Shown here: one piece after another, positions 1 through 12,500 of the stretch
Layout: each line of letters opens with the position of its first letter
How positions within the stretch are numbered: position 1 is the stretch's first letter
NCBI GenBank assembly: GCA_963383645.1
Contig: OY726576.1
Span: forward strand, 13,441,659-13,505,658
Origin: Muscardinus avellanarius
Taxonomy: Eukaryota; Chordata; Mammalia; Rodentia; Gliridae
Direction of reading: 5' to 3'
DNA: 64,000 nucleotides
Position numbers and translations under genes: made by a program
The notes under the pieces: generated by a model
Databases searched by the model: none
Told to the model about the DNA's origin: nothing
The model's input: the letters and a program-made list of their open reading frames with translations, nothing else

Positions 1-60
1 GGGGCATGTAGCTCAGAGGTAAAATGCCCCTGGATTCCATCCCAACACACACACAATTTT
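1..60 (+). repeat. B1-dID SINE, 3' part cut by window edge
   Basis: Begins within the dID tail (tgtagctcagaggtaaaatg) and ends with an ACACAC plus T-rich tail. Confidence 0.7.
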
Positions 61-211
61 TTTCATTTTATGATCTTTTCCCATATTAATCCCAGTAAAT
101 AAATAGATTAACATAACACTAAGTACTATTTATTCCAGTAAGTGGAAGTACTTGCCAAATTTTTGAGAATTCTATATGTTTTGTGCTCTACCTGTATAAG
201 AAGAGGAAGCT

Positions 212-2500
212 TGGGCTGGGCATGGCAGTGCATGCTGGGAATGCCAGCACTTGGGAGGCTGAGACAGGAGGGTCACAGGTTCACGGCCACCCTCAACTCT
301 GCAACTTAGTGAGACGCTGTTTCAAAAGAAAGAATAAAATAGGACTGGGGGTGTAGCTTGGGAGGTAGAATGCCCCTGGGTTTAACCCCCCGTTCCACAA
401 AAAAAGAAAAAACCCAGGAAGCTGAGAGCCATTAATGTGAACTGAGATCTGGCTGTAAATGAAGGGCTTCACGTACCCACCATCCGTCAAACATGGAGAT
501 GCTGACAACCCCGCGCCACGGTGACCAGAGCGCATGGGAGGAGCAGGGGTGTTCTTGCCCTGTGTGCTTACAGCGCTTTGTTGTGAAGAAAACGTTTTGT
601 TGCGGAACAACGATCAGCTTTTTGTCTGAAATTAAGCAGGCATATTGTGCGTAGAGTTACTTCATGTTAATCTGGGAACTGCTCTCCACTGCCTGTTTCT
701 GTTTCACTACCTTTATGTAATGACAGCTATGGAGTTTAACTTGAGAGGATTTCTTCCTTTATAACCTGTCCTCTTTCTATCTCAAGATAAAGAGGATTTC
801 ATCCTCTTTCTATCTCAGGATTATTCTCAGGTTTTTTTTGTTTTTTGTTTTTTTATAATTCATGCTTTTAAAAAATTCTGCCGCCGGGCGTGGTGGCGCA
901 CGCTTGTAATCCCAGCATTTGGGAGGCTGAGACCTGGAGGATCGTGGTTCATGGACAGCCTCAGCTACTTAGTGAGGCCCTCTGCAACTCAGTGAGACCT
1001 GGTTTCAAAATAAAGAATAAAAAATAGGGCAGGGGGTGTAGCTCGGAGGTTGAATGCCCCTGGGTTCCATCCCCAGACCCGCAAAAAAATAAATAAATAA
1101 AAAATTTAAAAAAATTCTGCCTTCAGAGCTGGGCATGATGCTTGTAATCCCAGTGACTCAGGAGGCTGAGGCAGAAGGATCGCAAACTCAAGGCCCAGTT
1201 GGGAAACTTAGACCCTGTCTCAGAAATAAAATTAGAAAGCAGCTGGTGATATAGCTCAGAGGCAGAATGTTCCTGGATTCAATCTCCAGTACGCCCCTAC
1301 ACACACACACGCACACACACACACACACACACACACGTCCTCTCAGTTAATTGCAAAACCATGAATCAAATAGAAGCCAATGGTTGAATGCTGATAAACA
1401 GGTTCTTTGTAAAATTATAACATATGCTCTGTGTGCCTGGGGTAGAGAGGTCAGGAGGTGATATGAGACATCAAATTTGAAACTCTTTCTGTCTTAAAAA
1501 AGGGACGATCTGATGGATTTTAAAATTGAAAATAAGACTTTATTATTATTTAAAAGTGAAAAAGGAGGTCATTATGAAACTGACACAGAATAATTATCAG
1601 GAATAAATCAAAGTACAATTATACCTATCAAAATAACAAACATTTGAAATAAAAAATGTTCAAGAAGACAACCTCACTTATGGTAAACAAGTTAAAGATA
1701 GGAACTCAGGCTTGATTTCTAGAACGTTGGCAATAGCAGCAAAGAGAAAAGCTGTGCACAAACCCAGTGAAGAAAACAGTGGCAGAAGAAGGGGCCCAAC
1801 CACAGAGGGGTTGGGATGGTCAGTAATGGCGCCGAGGAGGACGGAAGAGACAAAGTCAGGAGGGTCGTGGTTCCCGCCAGCCTCAGCTACTTGGTGAGGC
1901 CCTCTGCAACTCAGGGAGGCCCTGCTTCAAAATGCAGAATAACAGATAGGCCTGGGGGCGTATCTTGGTGGTAGAATGCCCCTGGGTGCCATCCCCAGTA
2001 CCAAAAAGGAAAGAAAAAAGAAAGAAGCTAGGGATCCAGTAATCTGAAACAAATTTTATTTGGTGATAGTTTTTATAATTATTTTAGATGATATATAAAT
2101 AGAAAGTTTATATGGGAAGTTATTATGTTCAGTACTTGGGAGGCTGAGACAGGAAGATTGTAGGTTTGTGGCCAACCTCAGCAACTTAAGCCCTCCATAA
2201 CCTAGTGAGACCCTGTTTCAAAATAAAAGAATAAAATAGGCCTGTGGGTGTAGCTCAGAGGTAGAATGCCCCTGGGTTCCATCCCTAGCATCACAAAAAA
2301 AAAAAAAAAAAAAAAAGGAAAGGAAGGAAGGAAGGGGAAAAGAAAGCTGAGTGTGGTGGCGCACACTTGTAATCCCATAATTCCAGACGCTGAGACAGGA
2401 GAATCGCGGTTTGCGGCCAGCCTCAGCTACTTAGTGAGGCTCTTTGCAACTCAGTGAGACCCTGTTTCAAAATAAAGAATAAAAAAAATAAGGGCTGAGT
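212..2500 (+). repeat. Run of six + oriented B1-dID SINEs
   Basis: Copies at 212-408, 883-1105, 1127-1336 (ending in an AC microsatellite, 1298-1336), 1857-2027 (5' truncated), 2128-2316 (5' truncated, A tail) and 2344-2500 (head only). Each shows the B1 A/B boxes (gggcgtggtggcgcac; ggttc), an A-rich linker (aaataaagaataaaa) and a dID tail with tagctcagaggtagaatgc. Stretches 409-882, 1337-1856 and 2501-2826 are A/T-rich single-copy sequence with nothing recognised. Confidence 0.8.
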
Positions 2501-2826
2501 ATCCTGTGGACACTTTATTAAGATTTATTTTTTATGGCAGACAGCTGCCCCTGTCTTAAAAATTGCTCAAGTTTAGGCTCAAATAAATGCAAAAAAACAG
2601 CTTTCCTATATGTCAGGAGAAGCAGTTTAGAAAGTATAACAGAAAAAAGAATGTCATTCTTATATGTAATAACTCTGACTAAAGTACAAAACCTGTCTGA
2701 ATGAGCTGTAAAATCGATTGAGAATATAAAATATAAAAAGCTAGAATAAGTGAAAAGATAAATCATGTGTCTGAATAGAAAGACCAGTTTTAGCCTATTT
2801 TGTTCTAGCAATACTAGAGATTAGGT

Positions 2827-3050
2827 ATTTTATTTATTTATTGGTACTAGGGATTGAACCTAAAGGCTTTCTACCTCCTAGTTACACCCCCAGCCCTATT
2901 TTATTTCTTCTTTGGAAACAGGGTCTCACTAGGTTGTGAGAGTCTTGCTAAGTTACCAAAGCTGGCTTGGAACCTGTGATTCTACTGTCTCAGTATGCCA
3001 AGTACTGGATTATAAGTGTGTGCCATCACTCCTGTCTGAGACTAGGTGTT

Positions 3051-3089
<39 letters not shown>

Positions 3090-3153
3090 TTTTATTTGCA
3101 GGTCTAGGGATGGAACCCAGGGGCATTCAACCTCCGAGCTAGAGCCCGTCCTA

Positions 3154-3184
<31 letters not shown>

Positions 3185-3511
3185 TTTGGTGGTACTGGGG
3201 TTCCTGGAAACCCTTCTACCTCTGGGCTGCGCTCCCAGACCTATTATATATAAATATATAAAAATTTTTTTAAAAATTTGGAAACAAGGTCTCTGGCTTG
3301 GAACCTGCGTGATCCTCCTGTCTCCGCCTCCCAAGCACGGGGATTACAAGTGTGCGCCACCACGCCTGGCTATTTATTACTTATTTTGAAACTGGGTCTC
3401 ACTAAGTTATGGAGGGCCTCACTAAATAGCTGAGGCTGTCCATGAACCGCAGTCCTCGGGTCTCAGCCTCCTAAATGCTGGGATTACCAGCATGCGCCAC
3501 CACACCTGGCT
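2827..3511 (-). repeat. Three antisense SINEs, one nested inside another
   Basis: A decayed copy at 2827-3037 is followed by a (TTTA)n stretch (3050-3100). An outer copy is split into its dID part (3100-3160) and B1 part (3373-3511). An inner, younger copy (3163-3372) sits at the outer element's A-rich linker. Confidence 0.75.
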
Positions 3512-3534
3512 GAGACTAGGTATTGTAAATGAAT

Positions 3535-3800
3535 AGAATTTTTTCCTTCACAGTTCTAGAGGTTGGGAAGTCCAAGATCAAGGGGGCAGTATCAGACAAG
3601 GGCATTCTTGGCGGTCCTAACGTGGTGGTAGTACAAAGAAGAGGGTGAGTGCGAGTCAAAGGGAGGCAGGCAGGACGCAGCCTCTTATGAGGAGCCAGCT
3701 CCTGTGGTAATGGCACTAATCCATTCATGGCGGAGAGCCCCCATGGCCTAATCCCCCTCAAAGGTCTCACCTCCTAATACAGTTACAATGGCAATTAAAT
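3535..3800. repeat. Ancient interspersed repeat, family not assigned
   Basis: cacagttctagaggttggga, agtccaagatcaaggg and ctaatccattcatgg ... tctcacctcctaatac form a widely dispersed mammalian repeat phrase. A similar opening (ttttctgttgctataacac ... aatttataaagaaaagaag) stands at 17820-17880. No confident family name is offered. Confidence 0.45.
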
Positions 3801-3877
3801 TATTTCCCTACCATGGAACATTACTGTATCATGCATGAATTATAGTATGCTAAAAGTTATACTAAAACAAAGCATTG

Positions 3878-6462
3878 GAGCCAGACCTGATGGTGCATGC
3901 CTATAATCCCAATACTTGGGAGGCTGAGACAGGAGGACCACAGATTCAAGGACAGCCTCAGTAAGTAACGAGATTCTCATCAACCTAGCATGTCTCTGTT
4001 TCAAAATAAAAATAAAATTGGGCTGGGGTGTGGCTCGTAGGTAAAATGCCCCTGGGTTCAATCCTCAGTACCAAAAGAAAAAAGAGCATTGGATACGGAT
4101 GCAGGACATCATGGACAGGTAAAAGGAACAGACTCCAAAGTCAAGAGACTGAGGCTTGTAGAAGAAGTAGAGCAAAAAAAGGAAGAAATTTAAGATAGTG
4201 GAAAAAGGGTTTCATGAATGCTGATATTGGAACAAATGACTTACTTGGAAAAATGACTGTAGGTCTTTTTTCCATGCCATGAGTTCAAGATGGATTAAAC
4301 ATTTAAGGAGGAAAGCCATGCACATATTAAACGTGTCAAGTTGCCAAGTTTCTATAATGTGCAGGAAACCAGAGATAGAAACCATAAGGCAGGGGCACAA
4401 ACTCGGGGCCAGCAGGGGCCAGGAAGAACTTGAATTAGCCAGGCCTACCGAGCAGGATAAAATCACGGGCCCTCAGCGTAACTTGCTGAGCTGCATCCCC
4501 GGCCCTTCTTATTTTGTTTAAGTTGCAGTGTGGCCTTGAACTTGTGATCTCTTGCCTCTACCTAGCTGCAGATGCCACCTCTTAGAGTTTTCATACTCTC
4601 TGATTTCTGTTATCTTACTCATCCTGGCAATCCTTTAAAGTCAGTAAGATATGCATTATCCCACTGAAAGATGAAAAGATTGCGGTGTAGTTGGGACAAG
4701 TGCTGCCATTTCGCTAGTGAAATCCTGGGAACAAGCATTCATGTTTACTAGCTTCAGTCCACCCCTTTTCCCACTTTCTGTTTACCTGTTTCCGCTGTAT
4801 TAGCCCGCCCAGCACAGGTATTTAATCTCCTATTTCCTAGCGTAAGAAGTATTTTACCAAGCAAAATTTTTCTAGAAGGGACATTACTTTTGTTTTTGTT
4901 TGTTTGGTTTTTGTTTCGCAGTACTGGGGATGGAACCCAGAGGGATTCTACCTCCGGGCTATACTCCCAGACCTATTTTATATTTTTGGAAACAGGGTCT
5001 TACTAACTTGCTAAGAGCCTTGCTTAAGTAGCTGAGGCTGGCTTCAAACCTGTGCGATCCTCCTGTCTCAGCCTCCCAAGCACGGGGATTACAAGTGTGT
5101 CCCACCACGCCAGGCCCTATTTTTGTTGTTGTTTTTAAATGGTCTCACTAGGTTACTGAGAATCTCGCTAAATTAATGAGGCTGGTCTTGAATTTGCAGT
5201 CCTCCTGTTTTAGCCTCCCAAGTACTGGGATTACAACACATGCACCTGGCTAGAGGCTGGAAATTAAAGCAATAATAAGACAGGTTTCAGATGTAGCCAG
5301 TCAGTATCTCGATGTCATATACAGTTTAAATATAATGCTCTTCTGGGAACCAACAAGGACACTAAAGATATGTGGACACTAATTGATCGTGCTTAAATAA
5401 AGGTTGCTTTGTTTGCCTGGTGAGGTTTTGTTTGTCTTGGTAGCAGTCATAGTTATAATTCAGTTGTCAGTTTTGGTCTTAATTAGCAAACCTGGAAGGA
5501 GTCTTTATTTTTTAAAGAATTGAAACAAGGAAAGTTCTAGTGAAAAAGTATGATGAGTCACTTTCTCACTCCACTTGTGGGAGTTGTCTGTGTAGTGATC
5601 CGTATTACAAGCACATCTTTAAATGTTTAAACAACATGTGCTGTTTCTCTCAGTATAAAGTAAAACAAGACAGCCAGGCATGGTGGTGCACACCTGTAAT
5701 CCCAGGACTTGGGAGGCTGAGACAGGAGGATCACAGGTTTGAAGCCAGCCTCGGCAACGTAGGCTCTAAGCAACTTAGCGAGACTCTGTTTCCAAATAAA
5801 AAATAAAATAGGGCTGAGGGTATAGCTGGGGGGGTAGAAGGCCCCGGGGTTCTACCTCTGGTACCACAAAGGCATAAAAAGCGTAAAATAAGGACAAGAG
5901 TTGGGCATATAGACTGGGAACGCCGTCCCTGGAGTGGGGAGCCCCAGCTCCCGTGCGTAGTCAGCATCAGCCGCGCAGACATAGTTGATTTCAGTCGTGG
6001 CTTCAGTGTTCTCATCTATAAAATGGGAAGAAAAGCTGGGCGTTGTGGTGCACACTTGTAATCCTACTACTTGGAAAACCTCTGAGACAGGAGGATCACA
6101 GGTTCATGGCTAGCTTCAGCTACTTAGTGAGGCCCTCTGCAACTTAGACCCTGTTTCAAAATAAAGAGTAAAAATATAGGGCTGGCGGCGTAGCTTGGAG
6201 ATAGAATGCCCCTGAGCTCAACCCCTAGTTCTGCAAAAATACATAAATAAGCCGGGCGTGGTGGCGCACGCTTGTAATCCCCGCGCTTGGGAGGCAGAGA
6301 CAGGAGGATCGCGCAGGTTCGAAGCCAGCCGTGGGTGCTGGTTTAGGAGACCCTGTTTCCAAGTAAAAAAAATGTAAAAATAGGTATGGGAGTGTAGCCC
6401 GGAGGTAGAAGGGCTTCCAGGAACCCCAGTACCACCAAAAAAAAAAAAAAAAAAAAAAACCA
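3878..6462. repeat. SINE group with one nested pair
   Basis: + copies at 3878-4082, 5672-5872, 6033-6248 and 6250-6462. The last belongs to the subtype ending gaagggcttccaggaacccc. A - copy at 4917-5117 lies inside an older - copy whose B1 remainder is 5118-5252. 4083-4916 and 5253-5671 are mostly single-copy; no exon was recognised. Confidence 0.75.
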
Positions 6463-6611
6463 TAAATAAAATAGGAAGAAATTATACTACTTAGCATAGA
6501 AGCTTGATGTAGCCCTTTTTTTTGGGGGGGGGGGTTTCTGGGAAAAGTACAAGCTATACCCTCAGTCCTATTTTTTTTATTTATTTATTTATTTACTTAT
6601 TTATTTATTTT

Positions 6612-7045
6612 GCAGTACTGGGGATGGAACCCAGGGGCATTCTACCTCCAAGCTATACCCCCAACCCCATTTTTTATTCTTTATTTTGAAACAGGATCTC
6701 ACCGAGTTGCAAAGGGCCTCACTAAGTAGCTGAGGCTATCCTTGAACCACAGTCCTCCTTATTTTAGCCTCTCAAATGCTAGGCTTACAAGCATGCACCA
6801 CTACACCCGGCTGTCTTTTTATTTTTGAAACGGGGTCTCACTGAGTCGCGAAGGGCCTCACTAAGTAGCTAAAGCTGCCCACAAACCAATATCCTTGGGT
6901 CTCTACCGCCCACCCGGCTCTTTTTTTATTTTGAAACAGTCTCAGTTGCAGAGGGCCTGAGTTGCTGAAGCTGTCTTTGAACTTGGGTCTTCCTGTCTAA
7001 GTCTCCCAAGTAAGGGGATTACAAAGTGTGCACCGCCACGCCCAA
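6612..7045 (-). repeat. Head-stacked antisense SINEs (one full, two B1 heads)
   Basis: Full copy 6612-6812 followed directly by B1 heads 6813-6919 and 6920-7045, each starting with a T-rich linker (ctttttattttgaaac). This is the pattern left when SINEs insert successively into the linker of an older one. Confidence 0.7.
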
Positions 7046-7188
7046 GAAAAGAATGCAGTAAAATTAGTAGAACAGAGCCTGACTTAGTAGTTAAAAGGAA
7101 AATGACTATTAAGCCCTGAGTCTACTGTTGACATTTTGATATGGTAGCTTTCAGATTTTTCTGTTAATATATTTATGTGCACACACTT

Positions 7189-8072
7189 GTTGCTGAGGGT
7201 GGCTTCAAACCTGTGATCCTCCTGCCTCAGCCTCCCAAGTACTGGGATTTGTAACAAGCATGTGCCACCACACCTGGCTTTCCAAGTTATTTATTTATTT
7301 ATTTACTATCAATGCTGCTACTCTAAGGTGTATTTTTGTTGTTGTTTTGTTTTGTTTTGTTTTACAGTACTGGGAGTGAAACCTAGGGGCATTCTACCTC
7401 CGAGCTACACCTCCAGCCCTATTTTTTATTCTTTATTTTGAAACCGGGTCTCACTGAGTTGCAAAGGGCTTCACTAAGTAGCTGAGGCTGTCCGCGAACT
7501 ACGATTCTCCTGTTTCTGCCTCCCAAATGCTGGGATTACAAGCATGGGCCACCACATTGAGCTTCTAAGGGTTGTTAAATTAAAAGTTAAAACTTTGCCA
7601 GGTGTGGTGGCAGACGCTTGTAATCAGGAGGCAGAGAGCAGAGAATGGCAGTTCATGAGCAGCCTCAGCTAGTTAGTGAGGCCCTTTGCAACTCAGACTC
7701 TGTTTCAAAATAAAGAATAAAACATAGGGCTGGGGGTGTGCCTTGGAGGTAGAATGCCCCTGGGTTCCATCCCCAGTACCGAAAAAAAAAAAAAAAAAAG
7801 TGTAAACGTTTGAAAAATCTTAAGCCTTTTTTGTACTTCCTTAAGGTTGAACGCTTTTTTTTTTTTTTTTTTTTTTTTTTTTGTACTGGAGCTTGAGCCC
7901 AGGGGCATTCTACTTTTGAGCTATACCCCTTGTCCTATTTTATTTTTATTTTGAAACGGTCTCTCTAGGTTGATGATACTTTCATTTCTGCTGACACTAC
8001 CCTTAAATTTGTAATCCTCTTGTCCCAGCCTCCCAAATATTGGGATTACAGGCTTGCAACACCACACCCAGT
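7189..8072. repeat. SINE group upstream of RNF24 coding exon 1
   Basis: - head 7189-7280, - full 7364-7562, + full 7595-7800 and - full 7852-8072 with a T30 tract. The + copy and the last - copy lie 50 bp apart in opposite orientation and could pair in RNA. Confidence 0.75.
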
Positions 8073-8154
8073 TTAGGAAATGCCTTTTAAAGAATGAGTA
8101 CAACTTGTGAAGCTTTTTGTGTAGGATCTCTAGTCTACACAAAAAGCCAGGTAA

Positions 8155-8195
8155 GTAAGCACTTAGTAAATATTTGGTGTGAATGAATGAATGCC
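8155..8195 (+). repeat. L2/MIR-like 3' end fragment
   Basis: cacttagtaaatatttggtg followed by a gaatgaatgaatg tail, the common end of L2/MIR elements. Located about 120 bp upstream of RNF24 coding exon 1. Confidence 0.4.
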
Positions 8196-8315
8196 TGTCG
8201 TTCTTGTTTCACGTTGAGTCAAGCGTCGGAGCACTCGTTCCTCTGTACATGTGTCACACTCTTTGGCTCTTGGTCTTTGTCCCTTACTCTTTTCCATTCC
8301 TTTCTCCTCCCACAG

Positions 8316-8465
8316 TTCATCCATGAGCTCGGATTTCCCACATTACAACTTCAGGATGCCTAATATTGGATTCCAGAATCTGCCTCTCAACATATATATT
8401 GTGGTTTTCGGCACCGCCATATTTGTCTTCATCCTTAGTCTACTCTTCTGTTGCTACTTGATTAG
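8316..8465 (+). CDS. RNF24: RNF24 coding exon 1 (start codon and transmembrane segment)
   Basis: A polypyrimidine tract and cacag acceptor end at 8315. Seven untranslated bases precede ATG 8323-8325. The exon encodes residues 1-47, including the hydrophobic segment ([13 protein letters not shown] and on), and ends ATTAG before donor gtaatt at 8466, phase 2. Because an acceptor precedes the ATG, at least one noncoding exon must lie upstream. It was not recognised in 1-8315. Confidence 0.96.
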
Positions 8466-9508
8466 GTAATTACCCTCATGTTACTTCAGAATATGTCCAA
8501 GTTACTGCTCTCAGATTTAAAAGTATTTTAAAATTTAGTGTGATAATTGGCACCTTTTCTAAAAGTTAATGCAACTTAACATTTTAACATTCTGTGAGTT
8601 GGTAATCAGTAGTACATCTTTATGTAGTCTTCAATCGTATTTGCTGATGAGGTGTTTTACTCTGTAGGAAAAAAATTGTTTTCATTAATTTTTCTACCAT
8701 CTTGGCACCTGATCCAGATAGGTTTATGTCAGTTGTCTGTCCGCATAAGATCTACTTTGACAAGAATTTCAAAATTGCTTTTTTAGCTGGCTGTGGTGGC
8801 GCACACCTGTAATCCCTGTACTTGGGAGGCTCAGACTGGAGGACCACAGATTCAGAGCCAGCCTCTAGAACTTACTGAGATCTTGTTTCAAAATAAAATA
8901 ATAAAATAGGGATGGTGCTCTAGCTTGGAGGTAGAATGCCCCTGGGTTCCATCCCAAGTACCACACACAAAAAATTGCCTTACGAGAGGATATTATGTCA
9001 TTGTTAGCTAAAGTCTTTAGAGTTCAAGGCTGGCATGCTTGTAATGCCAGTACTTGGGAGACTGAGACAGGAGGATTGCAGGTTTAAGGCCAGCCTCAGC
9101 AAGTTAAGGAGACCCTCAGTAACCTAATGAGACCCTGTTTCAAGATAAAAAATAAAAACAGAACCAAACGTGGCACATACTTGTAATCCCAGTACTTGGG
9201 AAGCTGCAACAGACTCTTACCAACCTAATGCTACCCTGCTTCAAAATAAAAATAAAATAAGGCAGTGGGCGTAGCTCAGAGGTAGAGTACCCCTGGGGCC
9301 AATCCGTAGTACCACTAAAAATAAATAAAAAAGGACGGGGAGTAGCTCAAAAGTAGAATGCCCCAGAATACTGGGGCTCCAGTCCCAGTACCACAAAAAA
9401 GAAAGAAAGAAAGAAAATGGAAAGAAGATTCAAGACAAGATTCTTGTCTTTGTTTTGGATACTGGGGATTGAGCCCAGGGCTCTTCTACCACCAAGCGAA
9501 ACCCCCTG

Positions 9509-9562
<54 letters not shown>

Positions 9563-12500
9563 GGATTGAACCCAGGGGCATTCTATTTCTGAGCTACATC
9601 TCCAGCCTTAATATTCTTTATTTTGAAACTGTGTCTCACTGAGTTGCAAAGGGCCTCACTAAGTAATTGAGGCTGACCAAGAACTGCGATCCTCCTGTCT
9701 CTGCCTCCTGAATGCTGGGATTGAAAGCGTGAGCCACCACGCCTGGCAGAATTTTCATTTTTTTAAGTTTTTTTAATAGGTTCTAATTTTCAGAGCCAAA
9801 ACTGAAACTATAAAAAGCTTTATATGATATTCTTCAAAGAGCTTTTTAGAGTAAAAGAGACTGGGAAGCCAGGCATAATGGCACACATTTGTAATCCCAG
9901 TACTAGGGAGGCTGCGACAGGAGGATCACAGGTTCATGACCAGCCTCAGCTACTTAGGCGCTCCACAATTTAGTGAGACCTTGTTTCAAAATTTTAAAAG
10001 AATGGAGCCAGGGGTGTAGATCAGAGGTATAAAGCCCTTAGGTTTAATCCCTAGTACTTCCCCCCCACCCCCGCCAAAAAAAAAAGCAGAAGAAAGAGCT
10101 GGGCATGGTGACACACCATTGTAATCCCAGTAGTTGGGAGGCTGAGACAGAAGGTTTGTAGGTTCATGGCCAGCCTCAGCTACTTAGGCCCTCCACAATT
10201 TAGTGGGACCTTGTTTCAAAATAAAGAATAAAAAATAGGGCCAGCGGTGTAGCTCATTGGTAGAATGTTCCTGCGTTTCACCCCCAGTATCAAAAAAAAA
10301 AAAAAAAAAGAAGAAGCAGACAAAACCCAGTAAGCATATAGGTGAAATATATCATCAATAAAAAATAGAAGTGACAATTCCATTTACAGTGTTATCCAAA
10401 GAATAAAATTCTTAAAGTTAACCAAGGAGGTAAAAGTCTTGTACACTGAAAACTAAAAATCATGGCTGGAATTAAAATCACATAAATCGCCAGGCGTGGT
10501 GGCGCACGTTTGTAATCCCCACGCGTAGGAGGCAGAGACAGGAGGAACGCGCAGGTTCGAAGCCAGCCGTGCTGGCGAAAGAGACCCTGTTTCCAAAAAT
10601 AAAATAGGTCTGGGAGTGTAGCCCGGAGGTAGAAGGGCTTCCAGGAACCCCAGTACCACCAAAAAAATATAAATAAATAAAATAAAATCACATAAATGGA
10701 AAGACATACAATGTTCATGGATTGGGCTACTAAATATTGCTATGATGATAATATTCTTCAAGACAATTGATTTCTTTTTTTTTGCGGGTCTGGGGATGGA
10801 ACCCATGGGCATTCGACCTCCGAGCAACACCCCCTGCCCTTTTTTTTATTCTTTAATTTGAAACAAGGTCTCACTAAGTTGTAGAGGGCCTCACTAAGTA
10901 GCTGAAGTTGGCTGTGAACCGTGATCCTTCGGTCTCAGCCTCTCAAATGCTGGGATTACAAGCATGCACCACCACGCCAGGCTTCAATTGATCTCTTTAA
11001 TGACACAAAGAGAATTTGAGAGCATTGATAAATTGGACCACATTTAAATTTTTTTTGTGTGTGTGGTCTAGGGGTAGAACCCAGGGGCTTTTCTACCTCC
11101 AGGGTATACTCCCAGACCTATTTTTTATTTTATTTGGAAACAGGGTCTCACTACTAAATTGCTGGGAGCCTCACTAAGTAGCTGAATCTGGCTTCAAATC
11201 TGTGTGATCCTTCTGTCTCAGCCTTCCAAGCACTGGGATTACAAGTGTGTGCCACCACGCCCAGCTCCACATTTAAATTTTTTTTAAAAAAAAGTTTAAG
11301 CTAGGCATGGTGGCACAGGCTTCTAATCTCAATGCTTGGGAGGCTGAGACAAGAGGATTGCAGGTTTTTGGCCAGCCTCAGCTACATAGTGAGGTCCTAC
11401 ACAACTTAGTGAGACTCTGTTTCAAAATAAAGAATAAAAAATAGAGCTGGGAGTACAGCTCAGAAGTAGAATGCCCCTAGGTTCAATCCCCAGTACAAAA
11501 GAAAAATAATTTTTTTTTTTTTTTTTTTTTTTTACTGAATCTGCTAAGCACCTGCAAAGATAGGGAAGTAGAACTTCAGGAACTACCCATGGGAGAGGAG
11601 ATTGGTATGACCACGGGGACCAGCAGTTCTACCTCTAGTTATGTCCTCAACAGAACTAAATCTGTATGTCCACCAAAAGATATGGAAAAGAATGTATGTA
11701 GCAGCTTTATTCCACAATAGAATGTATAAATTATGTTTATACAATGGAATACTATACCAGTCAAAAGAAAAAAATTACTACAATATGGACCAATTTCACA
11801 AAGGATTGCAGACTAAACAAAGCCAAACACAAATACAGAATGATCCATTTACATAAAGGTTCAGTCAGGTATAACGCACAGTAACAGAAGCCAGGATGGG
11901 GGGACTGGAGAGTGGGTTTTGCTCAGAAGAGGTCAATCCAGGGGCTTCTGGGATACTGGAAATGTACTCTTTCTTGATAGGAATGATTAGCATGCCCTTA
12001 TCATGATAGGAATGATATAAATCTTACTGAAACAAAGAGTTTCATCAATATAAAAAGAATTGAAACATCTTCATTAAAATATTCGTTGTACAGAGATTTT
12101 GCTTTAATGAGATGTAACTAGAACTGACATTGGTTCTGTGGGTACTTTCTCATAACGTGGTAAGAGATGTCATTTAGGTGTATTCCAGGATAAAGATTCT
12201 GGAAATTAAACCATAAAGTATATAAATACCAGAAATCAAAATGTTTTCAAGTTGTTGGAAATCTTAATATTACATTGTTCATGTCTGTCTTTTAGGCTAA
12301 GACATCAAGCACACAAAGAATTTTATGCCTATAAACAGGTAAGAAGTTTCATTCAGATTGGTTTTGATAGTTTTTCCCAAAAACTGAGAACTGAGATTTT
12401 CATTTGTATTTTAAGTGGGACTGGATTCCCTCATATGCACCCTAACATCAAGGTTAGCTTAATAGCATTCAGAGCTTCCATTAAAGGAGAGTGTTCCTCC